Shown piece by piece: positions 1 to 7,307 of a stretch of DNA of 44,713 nt; within the stretch, counting starts at the first letter, position 1, and every line of letters begins with the position of its first letter. Both the position numbers and the translations under genes were made by a program. Source of the stretch: Streptomyces poonensis (GTDB lineage Bacteria; Actinomycetota; Actinomycetes; Streptomycetales; Streptomycetaceae); the NCBI RefSeq assembly GCF_014650915.1, contig NZ_BMVW01000030.1:1-44713 (forward strand), written 5' to 3'. The notes under the pieces are model-generated. The model worked only from the letters and a program-made list of their open reading frames with translations. It was not told the DNA's origin and made no database searches.

Positions 1-414
1 ACCGGCTCGCTGACCATCGCGGCCTCTCAGCTCGTCCTGTGGTCCGTCGTCAAGGACGGCAACGATCCCGGATACTGGCTCCTCGCCCTGGCCCTCTTCA
101 TCGGCGGCCTCGGCCTCGGGCTCGCCGCGCCCGTTCTCGTCAACGTCGTCCTCGCCGGCGTGCCCGGGCGCAACGCGGGCGCCGCGGGCGGAGTGCTGTC
201 CACCGTCAACCAGATCGGCGGCGCCGTCGGCATCGCCGTGCTCGGCACGGTCTTCTTCACCTCCGTCACCGGTTCGGCCGTCGGCGGAGCACCGGCGCTG
301 CCCGACTACGGTCACGCGCTCGGCATCGTCCTGATCGTCTCAGCCGCGCTCTACCTCATCACGGCACTCGTGATGCTCGCACTCCCGAAAGCCGCAGTCG
401 AGCACGCCGAGTAG
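1..414 (+). CDS. MFS transporter, DHA2-type, C-terminal part
   Basis: The reading frame is open from the window edge and ends with TAG. The 137 visible residues form three to four hydrophobic segments with the motif LSTVNQIGGAVGIAVLGTVFF, typical of the last helices of 14-helix drug-efflux permeases of the EmrB/QacA (DHA2) group, followed by a short charged tail. The start and N-terminal two thirds lie outside the window. Such proteins export small hydrophobic drugs or metabolites by proton antiport across the plasma membrane; the substrate cannot be read from this piece. The downstream neighbours are gene relics, so it is the last gene of its unit. Confidence 0.85.
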   Translation, partial: TGSLTIAASQLVLWSVVKDGNDPGYWLLALALFIGGLGLGLAAPVLVNVVLAGVPGRNAGAAGGVLSTVNQIGGAVGIAVLGTVFFTSVTGSAVGGAPALPDYGHALGIVLIVSAALYLITALVMLALPKAAVEHAE

Positions 415-548
415 AGGTTTCGTTTGACCAGCGGTGTTTACGGTTGAGTGGGATGTTGGCGGTCGGTTTCCCGCTTAACCGTAAAAAGCTGTCTCCAGGG
501 TGGTGGCGGAAGTCCACTGGTCGGTCCGGAGGTGCCAAGTCCCTACAG

Positions 549-660
549 ATGAAGCTGGTCGCGATAACGCCCGACTGCCCTGATCCGCTGCCTTTGGCGG
601 CCTTCTACCGACAGGCCACCGGCCTCGCTGCCCGCGAAGTCGGATGCCGACTTCGCGAGC
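549..660 (+). pseudogene. VOC/glyoxalase-like protein, frameshifted N-terminal relic
   Basis: The ATG at 549 opens MKLVAITPDCPDPLPLAAFY followed by RQATGL, which matches the start of actinobacterial glyoxalase/VOC-fold proteins (family pattern: LV-I-DC-DP--LA-FY--ATG). The next family block, KSDADFA, is present only in the frame one base away (about 631-655), so one base was gained or lost near 625-632. After that homology stops, shortly before the transposase relic. About 35 residues of an expected 120-140 survive, so no functional protein is expected. Recognition is by family pattern only. Confidence 0.55.
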
Positions 661-749
661 CGATCTCAACCTGCCTGGCACCGCAACTCCCCGGAACTTG
701 CCCACACATGACTGGGCCCCAGCCTTACTTGCCTACAGGAAGGCGGGAC

Positions 750-1656
750 TGCCTCCACATCGCAGAGCTCCCGGCGGTGCAGGTCCTGCGCACGATGTGG
801 GTGCAGAACGACCACCGCACTGTGACCGAGGCCGGGGCGGAGGTGAAGCGGCGGGAGAGCAGAGACCTTCCGCCCGGCAGGCTGCGGCTGGCCTCTCCGT
901 ACGACACCGCCGCACGCTACGGCCTCAAACAGGGCTCCTGGTGGACCGGCTACAAGATTCACATCAGCGACTCCTGCGACGATCCCGATGAACAGGACTC
1001 GGCCGCCGGCGACCAGGCGCTGATCCCCGGAGCCGACGGACCGCCGCCGCGCTTGATCACCAACATAGCGACCACCGATGCCACAGTGACCGACGCGGAA
1101 ATGACCGAACCGGTCCATCACATGCTCGCCGCTCGCGATCTCCTGCCCGACGAGCACTTCCCCGACTCCGGTTACGCCTCCGCCGAGTTGATTGTGGGCA
1201 TGCGGAAGAACTTCGGCGTCACTCTGGTCATCCCGGTGCTGATGAACAGCTCACCTCAGGCGCGTGCCGGTGCCGGCTTCGACCGCACCGCGTTCGCCAT
1301 CGACTGGGACAAGCGGCAGGCCACCTGCCCACGCGGGGACACCAGCACCTGGTGGAGCCCCGCCACCCCGCGTGGCACCGAAGCCATCGTCATCAAGTTC
1401 GGCAAGGAGACATGCCGACCCTGCACGGTGCGCGACCAGTGCACCCGCTCGAAGACCGGCGGCCGGGCCCTCTCTGCAACCCCGCGAGCTGCAAGAAGTC
1501 CTCGACCAGGCCCGCCTCCAGCAGGGCGATGAGCAGTGGCGAGCCACGTACGGAATCCGCGCGGGCGTCGAAGGAACCATCCACCAGGCCGTCGCGGTCA
1601 CCGGGATAAGACGCGCCCGCTGCCTCGGTCTTCGAACTCGCCACGTGAGCGAATAA
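750..1656 (+). pseudogene. IS1182-family transposase, truncated and frameshifted
   Basis: From about 762 the frame reads ELPAVQVLRTMWVQNDH, then SPYDTAARYGLKQGSWWTGYKIHIS, GYASAELIV and a CPRG/CRPCTVRDQC cysteine cluster, the order seen in the catalytic and C-terminal part of IS1182-type DDE transposases (usual length about 500 residues). Near 1460-1480 the frame breaks. The end of the protein continues one frame away (RELQEVLDQARLQQGDEQW, then YGIRAGVEGTIHQAV) to the stop at 1656. The N-terminal third is missing. No terminal inverted repeats or target duplication could be defined. The element is inactive; it follows a VOC relic. Confidence 0.8.
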
Positions 1657-1892
1657 GCCAGCAGGATCGGTGACAGGTGTGGCCGCCGACTCGCTGCTCG
1701 CCGTGTCACCGCTCTCCGCCGGCTCGCTGTTCATCGTGTCGTCTCCGCGTTGTTCGCAGCGCCGCCGTCGTTCCTGTCAAGCCGCAGTTCTCTTCGCAAC
1801 CCGCCGATTCGCACGGCTCGCCCAGGCCGCTGTGCGTCCTGAACGCCCGCAGGCCAGGGCTGACCCGTCACCTCGCGCGTCCAGGGACCCGG

Positions 1893-2624
1893 TCACCGCA
1901 GCAGGAAGCCGGCCAGGTAGCCGAGGGCGTTGACCGCCCAGTGCAGGCCCATGGGGGCCAGCAGGCTGCCGCTGCGGCGCCGCAGCTCGCAGAAGAGCAC
2001 CCCCGCGCCCGTGGTGAACACCACCGTGGCCGCGACAGCGGTGACGACACCGAGCGCGGAGTCGCCGAACACAGGCGCCAGGGCGGGCTTCGCCGCCGCC
2101 AGGCCCAGCGACGGCAGGATGTGCCACAACCCGAACAACGCGCTCGACACAGCCGTCGCCCACACCGCACCCCGCGCCCGGCGCACCAGCCCGTACAGCA
2201 CACCCCGGAAGGCGACCTCCTCCAGCAGCACCGTCCCGAGCGGAACCGTGAGCAGCACGCGGAGGGCCACCTGGCCGCCGGTCAGCTCGCTGTAGCGGTC
2301 GTCCGCGAACAGGGCCCGGGTCAACGGCACCAGCATGCCGGCCGCGTACACCACGGTGACCAGGGCGATCAGCACCATCGCCCAGCGCGCGCCGCGCCCG
2401 AGCGCGGCCGGGTCCAGGCCCGCGTCCGCCCAGGTGCCCCCGGCACAGAAGAGCACTGCCGGCAGCAGTCCGCCGGCCACGACGGCAGCCGGCACCCCGG
2501 CCATGGGCGCCCAGAGGTGGTTGAGCACATGGGTGACGACGAGCACGGCAAGGGTGCCGCCCACCGCCGCGCCCGTACCGATCGGACGCCTGCACACAGT
2601 CCGCGGTGAGCCGTACGACGTCAT
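1893..2624 (-). CDS. CPBP family intramembrane glutamic endopeptidase
   Basis: 243 residues, start ATG at 2624. Eight or so hydrophobic segments carry the three CPBP (Abi/Rce1-like) motifs: EEVAFR (residues 135-140, with the catalytic glutamate pair), FGLWH (164-168) and HWAVNALG (228-235). These provide the active-site Glu and His residues within the membrane. The family includes CAAX prenyl proteases and bacteriocin-immunity proteins; the substrate here is unknown. The gene stands alone between an IS relic and a broken membrane-protein gene. Longer upstream in-frame starts exist, but coding character begins at this ATG. Confidence 0.85.
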   Translation of the reverse strand: MTSYGSPRTVCRRPIGTGAAVGGTLAVLVVTHVLNHLWAPMAGVPAAVVAGGLLPAVLFCAGGTWADAGLDPAALGRGARWAMVLIALVTVVYAAGMLVPLTRALFADDRYSELTGGQVALRVLLTVPLGTVLLEEVAFRGVLYGLVRRARGAVWATAVSSALFGLWHILPSLGLAAAKPALAPVFGDSALGVVTAVAATVVFTTGAGVLFCELRRRSGSLLAPMGLHWAVNALGYLAGFLLR

Positions 2625-2815
2625 GGCGGAAGCCTTGTCAGAGACGGAGCAGGGGCCGGTGTGATGGGGGGATGCCGTTGCGTCGCGTCCCCCGTCGCGG
2701 TGCCCGTCACCGGAGGACCGCGAACCGGGTACAGGGCTACGGGGCGCATATCTCCCTCCGGCGGATCCGCCCGCGGAACCGGATCGCTGCGGCCGTCCGC
2801 CCGTGACCGGACCGC

Positions 2816-3308
2816 TCACCGGTGCCCCGGGGAGGGCGACAGTTCCTCGGGAGGCTCCTCGTCGGCCGGGGCCGGGGTGCCGCCGCGTGCCAGGAGGGTG
2901 ACCGTGCCCTCGTACGCGGCGAGGACGGGCGCGACTACGAACGGTCCCGCCCACGAGGACAGCCACAGTGCCGTGACGACCGCGATGACGACGCCCGCGA
3001 CCCGCAGCACATCGGCGTGTGCGCGGGTCCACGGCCGCAACCGCGCGGCCGACCGGGCGCATTGACCGATCCGGGCCACCAGCAGGCCGATGGCCTGGGC
3101 GCCCTGGACGCCCGCTCGGGCAGGGCGTCGGACAGCCGATGCTCGACGTGCAGCTGGTCGAACAGCACTCGGTGAGACGGGCGGAGAGCGCCGTGCCCAC
3201 GGCCGGATCCTCGGGCGACGGGCCCACCGTGGTGACCCAGCGGCCGGTGTGGAAGGTGGTCCGCGCAGCCCACACTCCGATGACCGCGCCGACAGCGCTC
3301 ACGGACAT
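2816..3308 (-). pseudogene. Broken membrane protein gene (signal/TM, extracytoplasmic domain, TM)
   Basis: Natural-looking protein runs through three frames. From ATG 3308: MSVSAVGAVIGVWAARTTFH, then RWVTTVGPSPEDPAVGTALSA. Near 3160 it shifts to LFDQLHVEHRLSDALPERA, and near 3110 to GVQGAQAIGLLVARIGQC followed by a helix AGVVIAVVTALWLSSWAGPF and an acidic tail ending at 2816. The pattern of an N-terminal helix, a DPAV--ALS-RLT block, a V---L-DALP block and a C-terminal helix is that of a common actinobacterial hypothetical membrane protein which normally has a longer middle domain. I infer an internal deletion plus two frameshifts. The start overlaps by one base (TGATG) the stop of a short unrecognised frame. 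Confidence 0.5.
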
Positions 3309-3725
3309 CAGGGCTGATCAGGACGGCGGCGACCGCGCGTCTGACGGCCGGCAGCCGGGCACGCCGCCGGTGCTCGGTCCGGGCACGGGCGCGCACCCCC
3401 CGACCTGGGCCGCAGACGCTCCCGTCCGTTCTCGACGGCGGGCTCCCCGGCGGTCGTGCCGCCGGCACCCGCCTCGCCGTCGCGGGGGCTGACGCCCGCT
3501 GCCTCACGGCTCCCGGGGCCGTTCCCTCCGCCCTCTCCTCCCTGGCCCGCTGGGCTCCCGCGTTCGCGGGCCAGGGGAGCCTCTCCCTCGTGGGCCATGG
3601 GCGTCGCACCTCCACCGCCCACCGTCACGTACGTGGCGCACGGCCTCCTCACCCCTGGCGGGTGACGCGGCAGCGCGCGGTCTGCGGCTCGATGGACATG
3701 CGTTCCGTCGAAGGGAGCCACCGTC
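3309..3725. other. Stretch without a recognisable gene
   Basis: No protein family is recognisable on either strand. The minus strand has an open frame (3598 down to 3308, low-complexity Gly/Glu/Arg-rich) whose stop overlaps the start of the broken membrane-protein gene, but composition alone does not support it. The right end should hold the promoter of the DUF6325 gene; no clear -35/-10 pair was found. Confidence 0.3.
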
Positions 3726-4280
3726 ATGGTCATGGTCGGTCCGGTGCAGCTGCTGGCGGTCGCGTTCGGTCCCGACGCCGAGTTCGTGGGGCGGATCACC
3801 GAGGAGCTGGACATCCTGGAGTCGAACGGGCAGATCCGCGTCCTCGATCTGCTCTTCGTGCAGAAGAAGCCGGACGGCACCCTGTTCGCCCTGCACCACC
3901 AGGCCATGAGCATGGGCGACACGGTCGCCGCGCTGCTCGGCCTCCCCTGCGAGCCGCTGCGCGGAACCAAGTCCGCGTCCTCGTCTCCGGTCGAGGGCAA
4001 CGCCTCCGGTCTCACTGTCGGCGAGATCAGGGAGCTGACGGGAGCGCTGGATCCTGGCACCGCGGCGGGATTCATTCTGCTCGAGCACACGTGGGCGAAG
4101 TATCTGCGGAAGGCGATCCTCGACACGGGCGGTACTCCCGTCGCGGAGGGCTTTCTGACCGCGGCGACCCTCGGACCAGTGGCCGCGCACCTCGCCGTCG
4201 CGGCGGAGAGGCTGGGCGAACCGGTCGCGCCGCCGTCGCGCGCGGGCCGGCCGGCCGCCTGCAACTCGAGGAGGGCCTGA
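3726..4280 (+). CDS. DUF6325 family protein
   Basis: 184 residues from ATG 3726, preceded by a GGGAG ribosome site. The opening VGPVQLLAVAFGPDAEFVG, the block NGQIRVLDLLFVQKKPDG and the later LEHTWAKYLRKAILDTGGTP match the soluble actinobacterial DUF6325 (DUF1269-related) family. The function is unknown; such genes often sit among stress genes. The last 25 residues are atypical, while an adjacent frame continues with LQLEEGLTADLKELSSAGAE to about 4330, so a frameshift near 4250 may have altered the C-terminus. The next gene starts 85 bp downstream on the same strand. Confidence 0.7.
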   Translation: MVMVGPVQLLAVAFGPDAEFVGRITEELDILESNGQIRVLDLLFVQKKPDGTLFALHHQAMSMGDTVAALLGLPCEPLRGTKSASSSPVEGNASGLTVGEIRELTGALDPGTAAGFILLEHTWAKYLRKAILDTGGTPVAEGFLTAATLGPVAAHLAVAAERLGEPVAPPSRAGRPAACNSRRA

Positions 4281-4365
4281 CGGCGGATCTCAAGGAACTG
4301 AGCAGCGCCGGGGCGGAACGCTACGGCAGCCTCCGGTCGGCCCAGGCACGAGAGGAGGCCGGGAC

Positions 4366-4827
4366 ATGGATGAGCAGCCACCGGCGGGACAGACCCCGGG
4401 CGGCGGGCCGGACCCGGAGCCCGAGGTCCGGCCGCTCGTCGTCGAGGGAGTCGTCCTCGCGGCGTGCCTCCTGCTGATCATCGGCGCGTACCACACGATC
4501 ATGGGGCTTGCCGCGGTCATCGACGAGAAGTTCTACGTGCCCCCGGGCGACTACGCCTACCGACTCGACATCATGGCCTGGGGGTGGGTGCACGTGGGCC
4601 TCGGCGTCATCGTCGTGGCCGCCGGCCTCAACCTCTTCAGAGGCCCCCGTTGGGCTCGCGTCGTCGGAATCGCGGTCGCGAGCCTCAGCGCCGTACAGAA
4701 CTTCCTCTTCACGCCGTACTACGCGGTGTGGTCCGTGCTGGTCATCGCGCTCGACGTCCTGGTGATCTGGTCCCTGGCCGGGTACGGGCACCAGGTCGCC
4801 CACAAGGTCTACGGCGCCCCACTCTGA
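4366..4827 (+). CDS. DUF7144-type four-helix membrane protein
   Basis: 153 residues. A Pro/Gly-rich cytoplasmic N-terminus of about 23 residues is followed by four hydrophobic segments, with the family block AYHTIMGLAAVIDEKFYVPP between the first two and AWGWVHVGLGVIVVAAGLNL, SAVQNFLFTPYYAVWSVLVI and ALDVLVIWSLAGYG after. This layout is that of the actinobacterial DUF7144 integral membrane family of unknown function. The ATG at 4366 follows an AGAGGAGG ribosome site. It lies between the DUF6325 and PPK2 genes on the same strand, probably one transcription unit. Confidence 0.8.
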   Translation: MDEQPPAGQTPGGGPDPEPEVRPLVVEGVVLAACLLLIIGAYHTIMGLAAVIDEKFYVPPGDYAYRLDIMAWGWVHVGLGVIVVAAGLNLFRGPRWARVVGIAVASLSAVQNFLFTPYYAVWSVLVIALDVLVIWSLAGYGHQVAHKVYGAPL

Positions 4828-4926
4828 GTCGGTTCCGGCGCGGCGCGGCGGAGGCTGCCGGGGCGGGCACCGGTGATCGGGCGCGGGACGGTGGGCCGTC
4901 TCGCGCGGTGAAGGGATGTAGTGGTG

Positions 4927-5955
4927 ATGGTCGACGACAGGGCCGGGCGGACAGCGGACTTCATCCGGCCGCTGCGGGTCGAACCCGGGTCGAAGGTGAG
5001 CCTGGCCGACGACTTCGACCCCGGCTTCAAGGCGGGCGTCCGCAGGAAGAAGGACGGCGTCGCACTCCTCCGCGACGGTATGGAACTGCTGGCCGACCTC
5101 CAGCGGCGGCTGGCCGCCGAGAGCGAGGTCGGCGTGCTGGTGTGCCTGCAGTCCCTGGACGCGGGCGGCAAGGACGGCACGATCCGTCATGTGATGAGCG
5201 GGCTCAACCCGCAGGGCGTGCGCGTGGCGGCGTTCAAGGTGCCGTCGGCCGAGGAGCTCGACCACGACTATCTGTGGCGCTACGTCCGCCGCCTGCCCGC
5301 GCGCGGGGAGATCGGCATCTTCAACCGGTCCCACTACGAGGAGGTCCTGGTGGTGCGGGTGCACCCCCAGCACCTCGTCCGGCAGAAGCTGCCCGAGGCG
5401 GCGCGCGGCCCGGACGTCTGGGACCGGCGGTACCGGGAGATCAACGACTGGGAACGCTATCTGACCGACAACGGGTTCCGGATCGTGAAGCTGTTCCTCA
5501 ACCTGTCGAAGGAGGAGCAGCGTGTCCGTTTCCTCAAGCGGATCGACGTGGCCGAGCGCAACTGGAAGTTCTCGGCGGCCGATGTGCGGGAGCGTGCGCG
5601 GTGGGACGACTACCAGGACGCCTTCTCCGAGATGCTCTCCGCCACCAGCACCGGCTGGGCCCCCTGGTACGTCGTACCGGCCGACCGGAAGTGGTTCGCG
5701 CGCCTGTGTGCCGGTGCCGTGCTGGCCCACACCCTGATGGACATCGGCCCCCGGTACCCCGACGTCGGGAACGCGGCCCGCCGCGAGCTGGCCAAGGCCA
5801 AACGGGAGCTCGAACGCCAGGCCCCCGACGCCGCCCCGGCCGGCCCGACCGCGTCGTCCGCCCGCCGGCGCACCGCCGCCGAGGACAAGGGAGCCGGGAG
5901 CGGCGAGGGAAACGGGAAGCGCAAGAAGGCGGGGAAGGGCCGACGGAAGGCGTGA
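4927..5955 (+). CDS. PPK2-family polyphosphate:nucleotide phosphotransferase
   Basis: About 342 residues. The Walker A block LQSLDAGGKDGTIRHVMSG (near residues 74-92), the lid/DR-like block RRLPARGEIGIFNRSHYEEV and the downstream VWDRRYREINDWERYLTDNG are characteristic of PPK2-related kinases that move phosphate between polyphosphate and nucleotides in the cytosol. The last 60 residues are an Ala/Arg/Lys-rich tail absent from the core family. AAGGGA at 4911-4916 could serve GTG 4921, GTG 4924 or ATG 4927; I chose the ATG. The neighbours (DUF6325, DUF7144, ATPase relic) suggest a stress or energy-limitation module. Confidence 0.88.
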   Translation: MVDDRAGRTADFIRPLRVEPGSKVSLADDFDPGFKAGVRRKKDGVALLRDGMELLADLQRRLAAESEVGVLVCLQSLDAGGKDGTIRHVMSGLNPQGVRVAAFKVPSAEELDHDYLWRYVRRLPARGEIGIFNRSHYEEVLVVRVHPQHLVRQKLPEAARGPDVWDRRYREINDWERYLTDNGFRIVKLFLNLSKEEQRVRFLKRIDVAERNWKFSAADVRERARWDDYQDAFSEMLSATSTGWAPWYVVPADRKWFARLCAGAVLAHTLMDIGPRYPDVGNAARRELAKAKRELERQAPDAAPAGPTASSARRRTAAEDKGAGSGEGNGKRKKAGKGRRKA

Positions 5956-6019
5956 GGGAAGGCATCGCCGCCGGCTGCCGCGGGCCGGATCGGAGCCATG
6001 TGCCGGGACCGCACGAACA

Positions 6020-6190
6020 TACGCCGACGCGCACGGCACGGCGGACAGCGAACTCTGGTACGCGCACTCGCCGGACGAGGTCGCCGCGGCGCTGGAGGTG
6101 AACCCCGCGGTGGGACTGTCGTCCGAACGGGCGGCGCGGGCCCTGCGGGAGAACGGCCCGAACGCGCTGCCCGAGGAGGCGCCGGTGCGT
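6020..6190 (+). pseudogene. P-type cation ATPase, N-terminal relic
   Basis: In the frame of 6098 the sequence reads ELWYAHSPDEVAAALEVNPA, then VGLSSERAARALRENGPNAL and PEE, the Cation_ATPase_N domain that opens P-type calcium/cation ATPases. Downstream it turns to Arg/Pro-rich noise. No transmembrane segments, DKTGT phosphorylation site or ATP-binding domain follow, and no good start codon lies in frame. About 55 residues of an expected 850-900 remain. It directly follows the PPK2 gene. Confidence 0.6.
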
Positions 6191-6563
6191 GCCGGGCCGG
6201 CCCGCCGTCCCCGTCCCCGTCCGCCGAGGCACTTCCTGCGGAGCGACGTCCGCCTTGCCGGGCTGCTGCACTCACGCCCCGGTCGTCGCCGCCCGCGCAC
6301 GGAAGCTGCAGATTCCCGTGTCGGATCGCCCCACCGTTCCGGCGGGACTCGCGCTCCCCGCGTTGTCGGAAGACCGCCGCCAGGACGGCACTGCACCGCG
6401 CGCCGTCCCGGAAGCGGCACGGCGCCACTCACCCGCGGCGGGTGATGCCGGAGCGACGGCGTGACCCGAGGCTGGGCAGGCGCGGGTGGGTACCTGTCGG
6501 CGGCCGCAAGTCTCTCCCGTGCCGACGGGCGTGGCCGCGTGGCGGCGTGTCGGAGGAGGGCTC

Positions 6564-7307
6564 GTGGACCGGTATCCGCCCATTGCGGAGCACGGCATGA
6601 CCGGTGACCCGCAGACCGCGGCTCTGGTGTCGTCCGGGGGAACCATCGACTGGTGGCGCACGCCCCGGTTCGACTCGCCCAGTGTGTTCGCCTCGCTCCT
6701 GGACAGCGAGCGCGGGGGGCACTGCGGCCTCACCGCGGAGGTCCCGGACGGCGACGGGACGGCGGTGCGTCAGCTGTACCTGTCCGACACGGCCGTCCTG
6801 GTCACCCGGTTCACGGCCCCCGGTGGCGTCGGTGAGGTGGCCGAGTTCATGCCGCCCGTGACCTCGTCCTCCGCGACGGACCGGCACCGTCTGGTCAGGG
6901 TCGTCAGGGTGGTACGCGGCAGCCTGCCCTTCGCCTTCGACTGCCGTCCCCGCTTCGACTACGGCCGGGCCCCGCACACCCTCACACAGTCCGACAGCCG
7001 TTCCGCCGTCCTCCACGGACCGGGAACCGACCTGCACGTACAGACCACGGACGGGGCCGCCCTGCGCGCCGACGGCGCCGACCCCGTCGGCCTGTTCGCC
7101 GAGGAGATCGGCCCCACGGGCGAGCAACTGGGCAACTTCCCCCAGGCGTTCACCCATCTCGCGCTGGTCACCGCGGCGATGGCCTCGGACGAGGAACTGA
7201 GCCGGGCAGGAAGCGCACCCGCGGTGGGCGCTTCCCCGCATGCGGCCGCCCGCGGCCCGGCCGGGCCGGCCGGACCGGCCGGACCAGGAGGCGTCGGGGG
7301 TGGCTGA
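6564..7307 (+). CDS. GH15 glucoamylase/trehalase-like protein with catalytic barrel deleted
   Basis: 247 residues from GTG 6564, with GGAGGAGGG just upstream. Residues 1-160 match the N-terminal beta-domain of bacterial GH15 enzymes (IAEHGMTGDPQTAALVSSGG, then TIDWWRTPRFDSPSVFASLL). Residues about 185-215 match the extreme end of the family (EEIGPTGEQLGNFPQAFTHL). Family members have about 600-650 residues; the (alpha/alpha)6 barrel with the catalytic glutamates is absent, removed in frame. The C-terminus is a PAGPAGPAGPGG-type low-complexity tail. The stop overlaps the next gene's GTG by 8 bp, so coupling to the MFS gene persists. I infer no glycosidase activity. Confidence 0.75.
   Translation: MDRYPPIAEHGMTGDPQTAALVSSGGTIDWWRTPRFDSPSVFASLLDSERGGHCGLTAEVPDGDGTAVRQLYLSDTAVLVTRFTAPGGVGEVAEFMPPVTSSSATDRHRLVRVVRVVRGSLPFAFDCRPRFDYGRAPHTLTQSDSRSAVLHGPGTDLHVQTTDGAALRADGADPVGLFAEEIGPTGEQLGNFPQAFTHLALVTAAMASDEELSRAGSAPAVGASPHAAARGPAGPAGPAGPGGVGGG

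Noticed and set aside
1671..1734. Short minus-strand start (MNSEPAESGDTASSES) with a GGAGA site upstream
   Set aside because: Could be the head of a gene cut by the IS element, but twenty residues without family signal are not enough.
4321..6432. Minus-strand open frame of 703 codons opposite DUF7144 and PPK2
   Set aside because: Antisense shadow; the plus strand has recognisable motifs and ribosome sites.
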